64,000 nucleotides of DNA from NCBI GenBank assembly GCA_043720395.1, contig JAYSSR010000049.1, positions 34,289-98,288 on the forward strand. The letters run 5' to 3'. The notes under the pieces were generated by a model. The model saw only the letters and a program-made list of their open reading frames with translations. It did no database searches and was not told the DNA's origin. Below are positions 42,081 through 51,296 of this stretch, one piece after another. Position 1 is the first letter of the stretch, and every line of letters begins with the position of its first letter. The stretch is from JANOYY01 sp043720395 (GTDB lineage: Bacteria; Actinomycetota; Acidimicrobiia; Acidimicrobiales; JANYDT01). The position numbers and the translations under genes were made by a program.

Positions 42081-44327
42081 ATGAAGGTCGAGACCAGACG
42101 CTCGTTCTGCAGGGTCTGCCACGCGTCGTGCCCGATCGACGTCGACGTCCAGGTGGACGACGTCGCGTTCCCCGGCGGAAAGGTGATCGGCGTCCATGGC
42201 GTCGCTGAGGACCCGATCTTCGAGGGCTACACGTGCATCAAGGGACGCCAGCTGCCCGAACAGATGCACCAGGCGAGTCGCCTGCGTACCCCACTACGAC
42301 GCAGCGCCGACGGCCACTTCGAAGCCATCGGCAGCCCCGAGGCGTTCGACGAGATTGCCGCCAAGCTGCGCACGATCATCGACGCGTACGGGCCGCGGGC
42401 GATTGCCAGCTACACCGGCACCGGCGGGTACCAGAACTCGGTGGCCGTTCCCACGGCACGGGCCTGGCACCAGGGTTTCGAGTCCCCGTCGTTCTACACG
42501 TCGGTCACCATCGACCAGCCGGCCAAGACCACCGCGCCATTCCGCATGGGCATCTGGGAAGCGGGCTTCCACAACTTCACCGACGCCAACGTGCTGATGG
42601 CCATCGGGTACAACCCCATGGTGTCGAGCTACGGCGCGGTCGGCGGCCTGCAGGGCACGAACCCGTTCACGGTCATGCGTCGGGCCAAGAAGAACGGTAT
42701 GAAGCTCATCGTGGTCGACCCCCGCCGCACGGAACTGGCCACGTTCGCCGACGTGTTCCTTCAGGTCCGTCCGGGCGAGGACCCCACCCTGCTCGCCGGA
42801 CTCCTTTCGATCGTCCTCCAAGAGGGCCTGATCGACCACGAGTTCTGTGAGTTGTGGGTCGGCGATCTCGCCGCCTTGGAGCGGTCCGTCGCGCCGTACA
42901 CGCCCGCCTACGTCGCTCAGCGGTGCGACGTCGCCGTCGAAGACCTCTTCAAAGCCGCACGAATGTTCGCGTCGGGGCCACGCGGCACCGTCGGCACCGG
43001 GACCGGTCCCAACATGGCCCCACACAGCAGTCTCACCGAACACCTGGCGTTGACCCTCAACGTCATCTGCGGCCGAGTCAACCGGGAGGGCGACCGGCTG
43101 GAGAGCGGCGTGTTCCTGTATCCGGAGACGCCCCGGCGAGCCCAGGTCATCGCCCCGCGTCCGCCCGTGACCGGCCACCCCGCACGCATTCGGGGACTTC
43201 GCGGGTACCGCGGCGAGATGCCAACGGCGACGCTGGCCGAGGAGATCCTCGAACCGGGCGACGGTCGCATCCGAGCGCTGATCGTGAGCGGCGGCAATCC
43301 TGCGGTTGCGTGGCCCGATCAGGAGTTGACGCTGCGCGCGCTGAACGACCTGGAGCTGTTGGTGGTCCTCGACCACAGGATGACAGCGACCGCCGAACTC
43401 GCCCACTACGTCATCGCCCCGAAGCTCTCGTTGGAGCGCGCTGACATCCCGCACCTGATGGACCGTTGGTTCCGTGAGCCGTACACGAATTACACGCCGA
43501 TCACCGTGCAGGCGAACGACGACGTGCACAACGAATGGGAGGTGTTCTGGGAACTGTCCCGGCGACTCGGCTACGACATCCCGCTCCCCGGCGGCAACAT
43601 CCCGATGGATCGTAAGCCCACAGATGATGAGGTCATCGATCTCGCCTATGCCAACTCGCGCATGCCGATGGACCAGGTACGCGCCAACCTCGGTGTGGTC
43701 CACCCGGAACTCGCCATGGTGGTGCAGGCGGCCGACCCCGGAGCCACGGCACAGTTCACGCTTGCGCCGAGCGATCTCATGGACGAACTGGCTTCGGTGC
43801 TCACGGAGACGAGTGGGGCCGAGGTGTTCCCCGGATTCACGCCGGAGGCCTTTCCTTACCGCCTGGTGAGTCGACGCTTGAAGGCGGTGCTGAATTCGCT
43901 GGGCGGCGAACTCAGTGCGTTGCGCAAGAGCGCCGGCACGACCAATCACGCACACATGAACCCGGCCGACATGGACGACCTCGGGCTCCACGACGACGAC
44001 CTCGTCGTGATCACCTCACCCCGCGCCTCCATCACCGGGGTCGTGGCGGGAGCGAAGGACGTACGCCGCGGCGTCATCTCCATGGCCCACTCGTGGGGTG
44101 GCGGTTCGCTCACCGACGAGAAGGTGCGCGACATCGGCACGCCCACGAGTCGGTTGGTTTCCACTGTCGATGGGCATGACCCGGTGAACGGCATGGTGGT
44201 GCAGAGTGCGATCCCCGTGCACATCGAGCGTGCCGACGACGTTGCCCGCGTGGCCGACCTGGCCGCGCTCGACGCTGCCGATGGCCTGGCCGAGAACCTG
44301 GCCGACTTGGCCCCTGCGCTCGTTTAG
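42081..44327 (+). CDS. Molybdopterin-dependent oxidoreductase (1)
   Basis: 748 residues from ATG 42081. N-terminal [4Fe-4S] cysteines C10, C13, C17 and C52 (CRVCHASC ... TCIKG), then the Mo-bisMGD domains: IDQPAKTTAPFRMGIWEAGF, FTDANVLMAIGYNPMVSSYG, LIVVDPRRTELATFADVFLQ, TGPNMAPHSSLTEHL and C-terminal beta-barrel NHAHMNPADMDDLGL. No Tat signal, so cytoplasmic. Catalyses hydroxylation, hydration or oxygen-atom transfer; the absence of adjacent electron-transfer subunits resembles acetylene hydratase or formate-dehydrogenase-like singletons. Begins the operon with two Rieske genes. Confidence 0.93.
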   Translation: MKVETRRSFCRVCHASCPIDVDVQVDDVAFPGGKVIGVHGVAEDPIFEGYTCIKGRQLPEQMHQASRLRTPLRRSADGHFEAIGSPEAFDEIAAKLRTIIDAYGPRAIASYTGTGGYQNSVAVPTARAWHQGFESPSFYTSVTIDQPAKTTAPFRMGIWEAGFHNFTDANVLMAIGYNPMVSSYGAVGGLQGTNPFTVMRRAKKNGMKLIVVDPRRTELATFADVFLQVRPGEDPTLLAGLLSIVLQEGLIDHEFCELWVGDLAALERSVAPYTPAYVAQRCDVAVEDLFKAARMFASGPRGTVGTGTGPNMAPHSSLTEHLALTLNVICGRVNREGDRLESGVFLYPETPRRAQVIAPRPPVTGHPARIRGLRGYRGEMPTATLAEEILEPGDGRIRALIVSGGNPAVAWPDQELTLRALNDLELLVVLDHRMTATAELAHYVIAPKLSLERADIPHLMDRWFREPYTNYTPITVQANDDVHNEWEVFWELSRRLGYDIPLPGGNIPMDRKPTDDEVIDLAYANSRMPMDQVRANLGVVHPELAMVVQAADPGATAQFTLAPSDLMDELASVLTETSGAEVFPGFTPEAFPYRLVSRRLKAVLNSLGGELSALRKSAGTTNHAHMNPADMDDLGLHDDDLVVITSPRASITGVVAGAKDVRRGVISMAHSWGGGSLTDEKVRDIGTPTSRLVSTVDGHDPVNGMVVQSAIPVHIERADDVARVADLAALDAADGLAENLADLAPALV

Positions 44328-44339
44328 GAGACACCGGAA

Positions 44340-45554
44340 GTGGACGCCACACAAGTAGCCGAGATCCGCCGTCGGATGGCCTACGAGACAGCGCGGACCG
44401 CGCCTCCCGACGGCTTTCCCAAGTTGCCGGACCTACCGCTCGGCCGGTACACCGAAACCGGTCTGTACGCGTTGGAGATCGAGCGGGTGTTCAAACGCTC
44501 GTGGCTGTTCGCGCTCCACGAGTCGGACCTTGCGGAGGTGGGCAGCTACCGGCTGCTCGACATCCCACTCGCGCCGGTCCTGGTCGTGCGCGGCACCGAT
44601 GGTGCGTTGCGCGCGTTCATGAACTCCTGTCGTCATCGCGGTGCGCCCGTGGTGCGCGACGTGGCGGGCGTCACCCGACTGCTCGTGTGCCAGTACCACT
44701 CGTGGGGCTACGACCTGCAGGGCAACTTGGAGCGCGTGCCCGACGAACGCGACTTCGTGGATCTCTGCAAGGAGGACCGCGGCCTTGTGGAGGTGCGATG
44801 CGAACAGTGGGGCGGGTTCGTGTTCGTCAACCTCGACGCCGATGCGCTGCCGTTGCTGGAGTGGATAGCACCGCTCGCCGACAGACTGCCCGAGATTGCC
44901 GCGGCGTCGCTACGGACCGTGCACCGCAAGTCCTACGACATTGCGTGCAATTGGAAGATCATGGCCGAAGGGTTCTTGGAGGTGTACCACGCGAAGACCA
45001 TCCACCGCACGACCGTGGCAGAGACGCTCGACGGGCGCGGTGCGGTCATGGAGCTCATGGCGAACGGCCACACCGGAATGATCACGCCTTATTCGGCGAA
45101 GGCGTTGGAGGGACGCGAGAACATCGCAGGATTGCCCCGTATCCCCGGCATCGGCGAGCTGTTCTGGACCACGAATCCCGCGTACGGAATGTTCCCGAAT
45201 CTCATCACGCCGCTCGAAGCGTCGGGATTCCCGTTCCTGCTGTTCTGGCCGTTGGCTATCAATCGGACGCGACTCGATGTGGTGTGGTTCGGCCCCGACT
45301 GGGGTTCCGGGGAACGTCCGGACAAGTGGGACCGACGCCTCGCGGCCTTTGACATCGTGATGGACGAGGACATGGCGAACCTCGAACCTATCCAACGGTC
45401 CGTGGAGGTCGCGGCGCATGGCGGCATCCCGCTGAACTACCAGGAGCGTCGCATCTGGCACGTCCATGCGTCACTCGACGAAATGATCGGGCGATCGCTG
45501 ATCCCGGAACACCTACGGGTGCCCGACCTGCTCGCCGAGTACGTCGAACCGTGA
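44340..45554 (+). CDS. Rieske ring-hydroxylating oxygenase, alpha subunit (3)
   Basis: 404 residues, GTG start. Rieske ligands C97, H99, C117, H120 (CRHRG ... CQYHS). The non-heme iron His pair is in NWKIMAEGFLEVYHAKTIHR. Different subgroup from the oxygenases at 14603 and 30479 (shorter, different spacing). Twelve bases after the molybdopterin oxidoreductase stop. Confidence 0.92.
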   Translation: MDATQVAEIRRRMAYETARTAPPDGFPKLPDLPLGRYTETGLYALEIERVFKRSWLFALHESDLAEVGSYRLLDIPLAPVLVVRGTDGALRAFMNSCRHRGAPVVRDVAGVTRLLVCQYHSWGYDLQGNLERVPDERDFVDLCKEDRGLVEVRCEQWGGFVFVNLDADALPLLEWIAPLADRLPEIAAASLRTVHRKSYDIACNWKIMAEGFLEVYHAKTIHRTTVAETLDGRGAVMELMANGHTGMITPYSAKALEGRENIAGLPRIPGIGELFWTTNPAYGMFPNLITPLEASGFPFLLFWPLAINRTRLDVVWFGPDWGSGERPDKWDRRLAAFDIVMDEDMANLEPIQRSVEVAAHGGIPLNYQERRIWHVHASLDEMIGRSLIPEHLRVPDLLAEYVEP

Positions 45555-45594
45555 GCACCCGCGGAACTATCCCGAGGTACCAGGAGATACACCG

Positions 45595-46782
45595 GTGAGC
45601 CGAGAGCAATTGATCGAAATGGCCCGGACCACCATGGCCTTCGAAGCGTCAGGCGAGAACCAGCTGATGGACGGGATCAGCCGGATACCAGCGTCGAACT
45701 ACTACGACCCGGCTCGGTGGCAGCGCGAGGTGGATCTGATCTTCAAGCGTCTCCCGCTTCTGCTCGCCACCGGAGCGGAATTGCGCGAAACGAACTCGTA
45801 CAAGTCGATCGAAGTGGTCGGCGTCCCCGTGCTCATCACGCGCGGCAGCGACGGCGCAGTACGTGCGTTCGTGAACATGTGCAGTCACCGTGGGTCCATG
45901 CTGGTGGACCCCGGCAGCGGCGTCGCCCGACGCTTTACCTGTCCGTACCATGCGTGGACGTACGACCAGGACGGCGACCTTGTCGGCATCTTCAAACAAA
46001 GCGACTTCGGCGATCTGGACATGGCCTGCCACGGTCTGACGGCGCTGCCGGTGGCCGAACGGGCCGGACTCATCTGGGTCACGCTGAGCACCGAACCGGC
46101 AATCGACATCGACACCTACCTGTGCGGGTACGACGAACTGCTCGCGTTCCAGAACTTCGGTGAGATGTACCACTACGGGTCAATCCCTTTGGCGGGCCCC
46201 AATTGGAAAGTCGCATTTGATGGATATGTGGACTTCTACCATTTGCCAATTCTTCACAAGAACACGTTCGGTACCGCCATCTCACCCGATGCGGTGTTCC
46301 ACCGCGTGGGACCGCACCAGCGCATCACCGGTCCCCGGCAAGGGTGGTCCAAGTTGGAGGGCGTCGATGAGAAGGACTGGAAGACCGAAGATCTGTTGGG
46401 CGGCGTCTGGAGTGTGTTCCCGCACGGATCGATCGCCGGGTTCGCGGTTGGCGAGCACCGGATGTTCCAGGTGGCACGGCTGTTCCCCGGTGCGACCGCA
46501 GACGAGTCGGTCAGCCAGTTGGATTTCATCGGAACCGGGCCACCCACGCCGGAGCACCTGGAGCTCGTGAATCAGCAGATCAAGTTCCTCATCGACGTCG
46601 TCCGCGATGAGGACTACGCGACGGGCCTGAAGATCCAGCGCACGGTCAAGACCGGGGCCAAGAAGGAATTCATCTTCGGCCGCAACGAAGGCGGTGCACG
46701 CCATGTACACGGCTGGCTCGACCGCATCCTCGACACACCCGATGACGGCCTCGCAGAGCTCTTCCGCCAGAGCCGATCCTGA
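45595..46782 (+). CDS. Rieske ring-hydroxylating oxygenase, alpha subunit (4)
   Basis: 395 residues, GTG start. Rieske ligands C96, H98, C116, H119 (CSHRG ... CPYHA). Mononuclear iron site within NWKVAFDGYVDFYHLPILHK (Asp and two His). Both this and the previous alpha subunit lack a beta subunit or reductase neighbour; two different alpha subunits in one operon may be alternative substrate-specific oxygenases or form a mixed trimer. Confidence 0.92.
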   Translation: MSREQLIEMARTTMAFEASGENQLMDGISRIPASNYYDPARWQREVDLIFKRLPLLLATGAELRETNSYKSIEVVGVPVLITRGSDGAVRAFVNMCSHRGSMLVDPGSGVARRFTCPYHAWTYDQDGDLVGIFKQSDFGDLDMACHGLTALPVAERAGLIWVTLSTEPAIDIDTYLCGYDELLAFQNFGEMYHYGSIPLAGPNWKVAFDGYVDFYHLPILHKNTFGTAISPDAVFHRVGPHQRITGPRQGWSKLEGVDEKDWKTEDLLGGVWSVFPHGSIAGFAVGEHRMFQVARLFPGATADESVSQLDFIGTGPPTPEHLELVNQQIKFLIDVVRDEDYATGLKIQRTVKTGAKKEFIFGRNEGGARHVHGWLDRILDTPDDGLAELFRQSRS

Positions 46783-46823
46783 GGTGCACTCCGTGCCGGT
46801 TTGAGACGAACAGGGTTCAACCG

Positions 46824-47591
46824 TCAGAGCGCTTGCCGAGCACTCCCGGGCTTGCGGCCGATCGACACCGCCCTGGCACCCGAACCCGCCGTGCGCCGCT
46901 TCTTCGGACGCCCCGCGAGATACGCCGCGAGCAACTCGAACACGTCGGCACCGACGATCTCCGCAAGCTCGTCGCCCATCGTCTGCCAGACCATCTTCTT
47001 GTCGATGAACGCATCGATCGAGTCGGTGCACCACCAGTGGAACTCGGCACCAGCGTCGCCCCAATCACGACGCTTCCACTCCCGTACCGTCGACGTCACG
47101 TGACCATGTGGGTCGACCTCATCAATACGCCGCAGCGGCAGCTGCCAGCACACCTCGGGCTTCCAGTCCAGCGGACGCTCGCTCGCCTCCAACGCCGCCG
47201 AGTGCAACGCGCAGCCGGGACCGTTCGCATGGCCCGGACGATTCAGGAAGATGCACGCACCATCGACGACTCGCGTCACATGCACACCGTCCTCGTTCTT
47301 CTTCGTCAAGCCCTTCTTCTCACCAATCGCCGCAAACTGCCATTGATCTGCGCGCAGACGTTCGGCGTGCGTCCGAAGGTTCTCCCGATCCGCCTTGTCC
47401 GTGAGGTGCGCTCCGTGGCTGCAACACCCCTCCGCGAGCGCCGTCGTGTCAACGTCGTGGACGCCCTTGCACCCACGCCCGAAGATGCACGTCCAGTTCG
47501 ATTCGAGAAACGTCACGTCGAACACCCACGTTCGATCCTCACCCGGGTCCTCGAAGCTAACGAGTTCGTGCAGATCCTCCGGCATGGTCAC
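46824..47591 (-). CDS. Conserved cysteine-rich actinobacterial protein
   Basis: 255 residues (or 253 from the second Met at 47585). Begins MTMPEDLHELVSFEDPGEDR then TWVFDVTFLESNWTCIFGRG and CKGVH, EGCCSHGAHL, ACIFLNR, GPGCALHSAALE, EVCWQLPLRR: eight or more cysteines in a pattern suggesting a metal site of the YkgJ/DUF3109 type. The C-terminal KKRRTAGSGARAV is basic. No clear membrane segment. Common conserved hypothetical in Actinobacteria; role unknown. Confidence 0.78.
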   Translation of the reverse strand: MTMPEDLHELVSFEDPGEDRTWVFDVTFLESNWTCIFGRGCKGVHDVDTTALAEGCCSHGAHLTDKADRENLRTHAERLRADQWQFAAIGEKKGLTKKNEDGVHVTRVVDGACIFLNRPGHANGPGCALHSAALEASERPLDWKPEVCWQLPLRRIDEVDPHGHVTSTVREWKRRDWGDAGAEFHWWCTDSIDAFIDKKMVWQTMGDELAEIVGADVFELLAAYLAGRPKKRRTAGSGARAVSIGRKPGSARQAL

Positions 47592-47638
47592 GGCGGGGCA
47601 GCCTACGCAGGCGAGCGCGCCTTGGGGGCGACGCGGAA

Positions 47639-48493
47639 CTACTCGGTGTAGTAGCCGCCGTCAGGGTGGAGGATCTCGCCGGTCATGTAGCTCGCATCGT
47701 CGGACACGAGGAACGATGCGACCGATGCGATCTCCGACGGCGCACCCTTGCGACCCATCGGGATCGAGTTGAACAGCGCAGTACGACGTTCCTCGGGCGC
47801 GTGTTCGAGCAGCTGCGTCATGTGTGTCTCGATGTAGCCGGGACCGATCGCGTTGACCCGGATGCCTGCCCCCGCCAGCTCGCGTGCCGCCTTCTTGGTC
47901 AACATCCAGACGCCCGCCTTCGACACGGTGTATGCGATTGGCCCTGCATCGGGATGTTTCGCAGCGATCGACGCGATCGTCACCATCGCACCACCGTTGC
48001 CCGCGTCGATCATCCGCTCCGCACACGCCTGCATGGCAAGCAGCGTCCCCGTGAGGTTCACGTCGAGGACGCGCTGCCACTCGCTCGTCTCCAACTCGAT
48101 GAAGTTCCGTCCGGGGACCTCCGCCTTCTCGGCACGGTCGAGAGCCATCTTCACGTCACGCTCGATGTCACCCGACTGGTAGTTCCCGTGGCTCACTCCA
48201 GCCGCCGTCAGCAGGATGTCGAGACGCCCAAAGCTCGCCACCGCAGCGTCGGCCATCGCCTGATTGTCGGCGCGGTTCGCGGCCTCGACCCGGACGCCGA
48301 TCGCACGGCCGCCCGCCCCTTCCACCAGTGCGACCGTCTCGTTCATGGGACCGTCGAGGAGGTCCGCGACAACGATCGACGCACCGTCGGCCGCGAATCG
48401 CAGGCAACACGCCCGGCCGATCCCGTTGCCCCCACCGGTCACCACGGCAACCTTGCCTGCCAACCTGCCCTGCGACGTCTGCTCGATGCTCAT
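47639..48493 (-). CDS. SDR family oxidoreductase
   Basis: 284 residues. VAVVTGGGNGIGRACCLRFA, VVADLL (Asp, NAD), ILLTAAGVS in place of NNAG, TIASIAAKHPDAGP with YTVSK as Tyr/Lys, RVNAIGPGYIETHM and GEILHPDGGYYTE. An insertion of about 25 residues (DIERDVKMALDRAEKAEVPG) separates strand 4 from helix 5. NAD-dependent dehydrogenase of unknown substrate. Confidence 0.9.
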   Translation of the reverse strand: MSIEQTSQGRLAGKVAVVTGGGNGIGRACCLRFAADGASIVVADLLDGPMNETVALVEGAGGRAIGVRVEAANRADNQAMADAAVASFGRLDILLTAAGVSHGNYQSGDIERDVKMALDRAEKAEVPGRNFIELETSEWQRVLDVNLTGTLLAMQACAERMIDAGNGGAMVTIASIAAKHPDAGPIAYTVSKAGVWMLTKKAARELAGAGIRVNAIGPGYIETHMTQLLEHAPEERRTALFNSIPMGRKGAPSEIASVASFLVSDDASYMTGEILHPDGGYYTE

Positions 48494-48558
48494 CCCCGGA
48501 CGCTACCGCCGACGTCCGCGATCCACCCAGCCGTGCCCAGCCGACACATCCAAAGGAC

Positions 48559-48636
48559 CTTCGCGGTACGTTGACGCGCTCGCGGTACGTTCGGCGTACG
48601 TGGAACGTACCGCGAGCGACCGAACGTACCGCGAAG
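48559..48636 (+). repeat. 78-bp nested palindrome R3, copy 1
   Basis: Outer arms CTTCGCGGTACGTT/AACGTACCGCGAAG (14 bp) and inner arms GCTCGCGGTACGTTC/GAACGTACCGCGAGC (15 bp), both perfect, with a 10-nt loop: four copies of a CGCGGTACGTT-like element. Nearly identical copy at 58435-58512. The 48494-48801 gap otherwise holds only the leader of the beta-propeller gene. Confidence 0.93.
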
Positions 48637-48801
48637 TACCTGCCGTCGGACCCGCGCCGCGCCGACCGACCTGGGCCCCGCGAAGCGACCTCGGCCGAAC
48701 TGCGCAAAATTGTGGAACCGGATCACAACTCTCTGACGTCCAACCCTCACAATCGCTGGAGCAGACGCCGATGCCCAGCCGAGTCTCAGCCGGAGGAACC
48801 C

Positions 48802-50931
48802 ATGACCGCCCACGCCGCACCCCGCCGACGCACCCGCAGAACCATTGCACTCGCGGCAACCGTCACCGCCGCGGCCGGAGCATTCGCCGGACTCGCGCCT
48901 CAACCAGCGCACGCCGCGACCCGTCGCGTGCTGTTCGCAAACTTCTCGTCGTGCCCGAAGTTCCTCAACTACGTGCAGACGCTGGCCCTCCCGCTTGTCG
49001 GCCCGTACGGTCTCGGCGGACCGGTCGAGTTCGGCGGACCCGTCGTCGTCACGCCGCTGCCTTCGACCGGAAACCGAAAGACGACCAGGAAGGCCGCGTC
49101 GATACCGACAACAGCCGCACCCGCCGCCGCCGCTCGCCCGGCCAGTTCCGACGCTGCTGCCGCCCCCGCAGTGGCCGCCGAACCTGTCGAAGCCGTCGAG
49201 GCAGAACCGACGTTCACGGACGGCGGAACCTCGACCACCAACGTCCAAGAGGCGGGGGTCGATGAGGGCGACGAGGTCGAGACCGACGGACGCTACGTGT
49301 ACACCGCGATCGGCCAAGGTGCCGTGCGCATCATCGACACGACCACTGCCGCGGTCGTGGCGACCATTCCGTCGTACGGCAACGGCCAGGAACCGCAGCT
49401 GATCCTCGATGGCACCCGTCTTGCCGTGACCCGCACGCTCTTTGACCAGTACGGCCCCGAGACGGTCGTCGAGCTGTGGAGCGTGCTCAACCCCGCCCAG
49501 CCGCAGCTGCTCGGCCGTACCCACCTCGAGGGGAGCGCTTTGGCCGTGCGCAGCATCGACCACCGTGCCCGCATCGTGCTCACCACCGGCTTCGGGCAGC
49601 GTCTGAAGTTCGCCCAGCCGGCGAACAGCTCCCAGAAGACCATCAACGCTGCGATCAACGCGAACCGCAACATCGTGAAGCGGGCGAGCGCAAACGACTG
49701 GCTGCCCCGCATCTACGACGAGGACGCCAACGGACAGGTGAGTCGCGTCCGCCCTGCGCTCGACTGCCGCGAGATCGGAAAACCCGCTGATCCGTCGGGG
49801 CTCGGCGTCGTATGGGTCGCGACCGTCGATCTCGATACCGTGGGCGCTCGACGCATCGCCAAGGGTTCGGGCGGCGTGGTGACGAACGGCGGAACTGTCT
49901 ACTCCTCCGCAGCAACCCTCGTCGTGTCGACCGTGGACGTCACCCGCCAGCCGGTCGGCGTCAACACGAAGGGCGTGCTGATCGACCAGCGCGGACGACC
50001 AGTTAGCCAGAGTGCCCCGTTCAACACAGCGCTCCATACCTTCGACCTGCGACCGGCCGACGGGGCGACCTATCTCGCGAGTGGTGAGGTTCTGGGGACG
50101 CTGCTCAATCAGTTCTCGATGAGCGAGTACCAGGGCGTCCTCCGGGTCGCCACCACGACCCAGAACGCCGGATTCGGCACCCGCCAGGAGTCTGGCGTGC
50201 ATCTGTTCACCCGCAACGGCCGCAGCCTCGACGAGATCTCAGCGATTACCGGCCTCGGGCGCAACGAGCAGATCTACGGCGTTCGCTTCCTCGGCGAATA
50301 CGGCTACGTCGTGACGTTCCGCCAGACCGATCCGCTCTACGTGCTCGACCTGCGCAACCCCCGGGCACCACGCCTCGCCGGCGAGCTGAAGATCCCCGGA
50401 TATTCGGCCTATCTGCACCCACTGGAACCCGGCTTCATCCTCGGCGTCGGACAAGACGCCACCGACGCCGGGCGACGCCTCGGCTCGATGCTGCAGGTGT
50501 TCGACGTCCGCAATCCGGACAATCCGCTACAGGTTGCGAAGCTGCGCATCGGCGGCCAGAGCGAAGCCGAGTACAACCACCATGCGTTCCTCTACTGGGC
50601 GGCGACCCGCAACGCCTTCGTGCCGACCACCGACTACCAATCGAACGGGTCGTTCTTCAGCGGACTCGTCGTGGCCAACGTGTCGCAGACTGCGCTCGCC
50701 GAGAAGGGCCGGATCACCCACCCCGTGCCGTTCGATGGGAATTATGGTCCGGGCACCCTCATCGCTCCCGTCACGACCGTTCCAGGTACACCCGGTACAC
50801 CGCCGATCGCCTTCGACCAGATCCGCCGTGCCCTGATCGTCAACGGACGCCTCGTAACGGTCGGCTACCAGTCCGTCAAGGTCAGCGAACTCGACACCCT
50901 CCAACAGAAGCTCTTCACCCGCTTTTCCTGA
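48802..50931 (+). CDS. Secreted beta-propeller domain protein
   Basis: 709 residues from ATG 48802 with GGAGGA 7 bases upstream. N-terminal Sec signal: basic RRRTRRT, hydrophobic core TIALAATVTAAAGAFAGLA, cleavage after AHA. The STTNVQEAGVDEGDEVETDG motif starts the C-terminal beta-propeller (PF09826-type), followed by blade segments such as YGVRFLGEYGYVVTFRQTDP and LYVLDLRNPRAPRLAGELKI. An Ala/Pro linker precedes it. Extracellular, probably a cell-surface or adhesin-type protein with unknown ligand. Confidence 0.88.
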   Translation: MTAHAAPRRRTRRTIALAATVTAAAGAFAGLAPQPAHAATRRVLFANFSSCPKFLNYVQTLALPLVGPYGLGGPVEFGGPVVVTPLPSTGNRKTTRKAASIPTTAAPAAAARPASSDAAAAPAVAAEPVEAVEAEPTFTDGGTSTTNVQEAGVDEGDEVETDGRYVYTAIGQGAVRIIDTTTAAVVATIPSYGNGQEPQLILDGTRLAVTRTLFDQYGPETVVELWSVLNPAQPQLLGRTHLEGSALAVRSIDHRARIVLTTGFGQRLKFAQPANSSQKTINAAINANRNIVKRASANDWLPRIYDEDANGQVSRVRPALDCREIGKPADPSGLGVVWVATVDLDTVGARRIAKGSGGVVTNGGTVYSSAATLVVSTVDVTRQPVGVNTKGVLIDQRGRPVSQSAPFNTALHTFDLRPADGATYLASGEVLGTLLNQFSMSEYQGVLRVATTTQNAGFGTRQESGVHLFTRNGRSLDEISAITGLGRNEQIYGVRFLGEYGYVVTFRQTDPLYVLDLRNPRAPRLAGELKIPGYSAYLHPLEPGFILGVGQDATDAGRRLGSMLQVFDVRNPDNPLQVAKLRIGGQSEAEYNHHAFLYWAATRNAFVPTTDYQSNGSFFSGLVVANVSQTALAEKGRITHPVPFDGNYGPGTLIAPVTTVPGTPGTPPIAFDQIRRALIVNGRLVTVGYQSVKVSELDTLQQKLFTRFS

Positions 50932-51097
50932 GCGCGGTGGGCCCCGTCTCCGCTCCGCTTCGACACCCACCGCGAAGGGCCTCTTCGGGGATTCGAGGCA
51001 CCCCTCCGTCGCTGACGCTCCTCCCCGGCGCACTCACCCACGGCCGAGCCGGACTGAACCCTTCACCATATCGACACGTCTTGGCCGGAAATGACGA

Positions 51098-51127
51098 ACC
51101 GGTCGGTGCCCCCCAGCACCGGCCGGT
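51098..51127 (+). terminator. Hairpin in the beta-propeller/LDT intergenic region
   Basis: ACCGGTCGGTGC/GCACCGGCCGGT, 12-bp stem with one G-T pair and loop CCCCCA, no following T-run. Could be a factor-dependent terminator for the beta-propeller gene or part of the L,D-transpeptidase leader. Confidence 0.4.
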
Positions 51128-51195
51128 CGTCGTCCTCACCAGATCCGCAACTGCTGGATTCGACCGTGAGTGTTTCGCTGTGACAAAGATCATAT

Positions 51196-51213
51196 CGGGC
51201 CGTTCACGGCCCG
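51196..51213 (+). other. Short perfect inverted repeat upstream of the L,D-transpeptidase
   Basis: CGGGCCG/CGGCCCG with loop TTCA, about 85 bases before the gene start. The 365-bp gap (50932-51296) holds this and the 51098 hairpin and no credible ORF; regulatory hairpin or operator possible. Confidence 0.35.
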
Positions 51214-51296
51214 CAAACGCTTGCGGTCGGCGTGAATGAGCGATACTTGCTTGTTGGTGGTCGCCCCGAGCCACGAACCCTCTAGGAGCTTCCCCC

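Noticed and set aside
44340..46782. Reading the two Rieske genes as alpha and beta subunits of one dioxygenase
   Set aside because: Both have complete Rieske and mononuclear iron sites, so both are alpha-type; beta subunits lack a Rieske centre.
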